The notes below the pieces were generated by a model. That model was not told where the DNA came from. It worked only from the letters and a program-made list of their open reading frames with translations, and did not search any database. Positions 62,136-64,000 of a stretch of DNA of 64,000 bases are shown one piece after another; the first letter of the stretch is position 1, and the number at the start of each line of letters is the position of its first letter. The stretch comes from Lamellibrachia satsuma. Lineage: Eukaryota > Annelida > Polychaeta > Sabellida > Siboglinidae. The DNA lies in NCBI GenBank assembly GCA_033239005.1, contig BSQZ01000012.1, positions 292,001 to 356,000 on the forward strand. The letters run 5' to 3'. The position numbers were made by a program, and so were the translations under genes.

Positions 62136-63270
62136 TGTCACATATTGTCACACATAACAAAACAATAATGGGCTTATTTCAGCCACTGCGGTGTGCCCAT
62201 AGAAACCTGATCACACTTATTATCCTTCTAGTCGTTATCTGCTTTTGGAATGACCAAACCTGCCCTGGACATAGAAATCACCACGCTAAAGTTGGTACCA
62301 TAAAACGTCATTTAATCAAAATGTGCTCTTGTTCCCTGCTGTACAGGGGTGAGGGTCAGGTAAAATATTGTCGAGCCACTCTTTCTGTTCTTTCCATAGT
62401 TTTCTATCGGCCGCTCCCTCTCTCCATCTTTCATCCTCCCCCGATCTTCTCATGTCCCTCGTCATGCACTCCTCTTTTTTTATTAAATTTTTTATTGCTA
62501 TTTTGAGTGATCATGATTTCAGGTGACAAGACATATAAAATGTGGTAATATTTTTAAGTTTAAAGAAATGTACAACCGTATTTTTTTTACTGATACGATA
62601 CATATAATTTACATGCCTAAATACTAAAAAAATTCAAAGCACATCTAAATGAACAGCGTTATATATCATGTTTTAATCTTTATTGCTGGAGAATATTTAG
62701 TTATTTGTTAACCAACCAAGATGTTATAAATGCCCAGTACTAATACATTCAGTGATACAATGTCCTACAAAACATTCATTCAGTTAATCGATGAAAATTG
62801 TACATTCCTTTTAACAGAAAGTTCAGTTTGGTGGCTATAACGTACATGTACTACGTATTTGACCTTTGTCATTACGGAGTTCTCGTAATTAGTCAAAACA
62901 CTCAATATTCTTTTATACACACAAACACACACACACACAAACACACACGTATGCTGTAAGTTTATATCACCTGTCTACCATTCCCATGAGGCATCGTGCA
63001 GTGTTCCCATTAACCATGTTTGTTTTTTCTATTTTGGTCTATTGCTTTTCACACATGTTCAGAGCAAACACATTTACAGTGCATCTGTCAGCCTTTATTT
63101 GTCCAACCCTGGCCAAATGCTACAGACATGTCACATTGCCTATATATGTCATGCCTCAGCATCTGGACTGTGTAGGCCACTACAGGGTTGACAAGTGACT
63201 CGCCCCCAGAATATGGCACAACTAAAAAAGCAGTAATAAGGTTAACAGTAGAACTTTAACTGCTGCTATC
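62136..63270. other. No gene seen; short (CA)n at 62920-62950
   Basis: Open stretches at 62120-62506 and 62986-63198 have no known domain. A (CA)n tract with aa interruptions lies at 62920-62950. Confidence 0.45.
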
Positions 63271-63276
63271 AGACTT

Positions 63277-63640
63277 GGGGTCAATTACATTATAGCAATT
63301 CCTGTTCCAATTACACATCAAAAATACCAATTCCAATTCCATATCGAAATAACAGTACGTAAACAATGCAACCACAGGTGTGCTCAATGCAAACAATATC
63401 TATTTAAAGCAGCTTTATTTAATTTATAATTATGACATAGTTATGCAACATATTATATTTATATTATAATATGACTAATTGTAACAAATAATTTGAGTTA
63501 AAAAGTTATGTGATGTAATCGAAACGTAACTGAAAATACCAATTAGTAAATGAAAATGCCAATTACATTTTGACCAATTCTGGAATTGGAATTGTTGGGT
63601 GTTTCAATTACGATGTAACTGACACCAAGTATTGACACTA
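63277..63640. mobile_element. AATTCC-rich TIR element, second copy
   Basis: Copy of the element at 20146-20535. Left end cttggggtcaattacattat; right end, reversed, cttggtgtcagttacatcgt. No coding capacity. Confidence 0.72.
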
Positions 63641-64000
63641 AGTCTAAATGTTACACATCTTCTCTTAGTCTTTATGATTTCTCTGTGGACCTATATAATA
63701 TAGGCTGGGCCTGGACCCAATAAAAATATTAATATAAAACCCAGATTATTAATTTTAACATTAATAAAAACTAATTATAAATTGTATTTCCGGTTAATGA
63801 ATGTTATTATTATTTATTTAGTATTACATAGTGGCAAACTGAGATCTTGTATGAAATTATGAATGACACCAGTGCTTGATATATTGGAATGTAGTTTAAC
63901 CTCTTTTCAACAATGGGACTTCCAATGGTATAATTTAATAATGTGCATTCTTTTAATAGAGACATTTCATATAAAATATATGCATAGTCTCATACCAATG
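63641..64000. other. No recognised feature
   Basis: A+T-rich DNA to the window end. Confidence 0.45.

Overview
The window is nuclear DNA of an animal, most likely a marine invertebrate. Two spliced genes of animal type are present: a nucleotide-sugar transporter of the SLC35A2 kind and the 3' end of a CDK20 (CCRK) kinase. The rest is A+T-rich DNA crowded with transposons and minisatellites: CR1/L2-like LINEs, FLYWCH-MULE elements, tRNA-derived SINEs, hAT-like and Harbinger-like MITEs and a Tigger fragment. The SINE tail motifs and the LINE with an esterase ORF1 fit molluscs and related groups or invertebrate deuterostomes. I cannot name the species.

Layout. 1-6.3 kb holds dispersed repeats, an internally deleted LINE, a 36-bp array and an inverted-repeat element with (TA)n. 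6.3-23.6 kb is the SLC35A2-like gene on the + strand: four coding exons at 6772-6877, 19914-20090, 21132-21286 and 22913-23554, phase-compatible and with canonical splice sites, giving 359 codons plus stop. Its 13-kb first intron carries an almost full-length antisense LINE (about 9.64-13.65 kb), a SINE whose body became a 39-bp array, a MITE, a 132-bp hairpin and a compound microsatellite. A 916-bp hAT-like element with perfect 8-bp target duplications sits 97 bp past the stop codon.

26.95-30.55 kb is a MULE transposon with a 10-bp target duplication; its transposase gene is disrupted by 19 copies of a 67-bp unit made from its own coding sequence. 31.56-33.87 kb holds the last four exons of CDK20 on the minus strand; I could not find its 5' exons. 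35-39 kb contains nested repeats and a CR1-like LINE (esterase ORF1, endonuclease, reverse transcriptase) with an in-frame (TA)n tract. 43.7-44.5 kb is one MITE nested in another. 45.4-46.5 kb holds an inverted pair of TATA-containing segments. 47.1-48.0 kb is a truncated Tigger element next to a 47-bp array. 48.24-48.97 kb is a CpG-island-like block. From 50.5 kb to the end there are large minisatellites (32, 43, 59 and 66/72 bp units), a second MULE remnant on the minus strand, SINEs and MITEs, with no cellular gene that I recognise.

The strongest general pattern is that several minisatellites are expansions of identifiable transposon sequence: a SINE body, a MULE transposase exon and a FLYWCH-finger exon. 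The two cellular genes have unrelated roles (Golgi sugar-nucleotide import; ciliary/cell-cycle kinase) and there is no operon-like logic. I found no convincing new multi-gene system.
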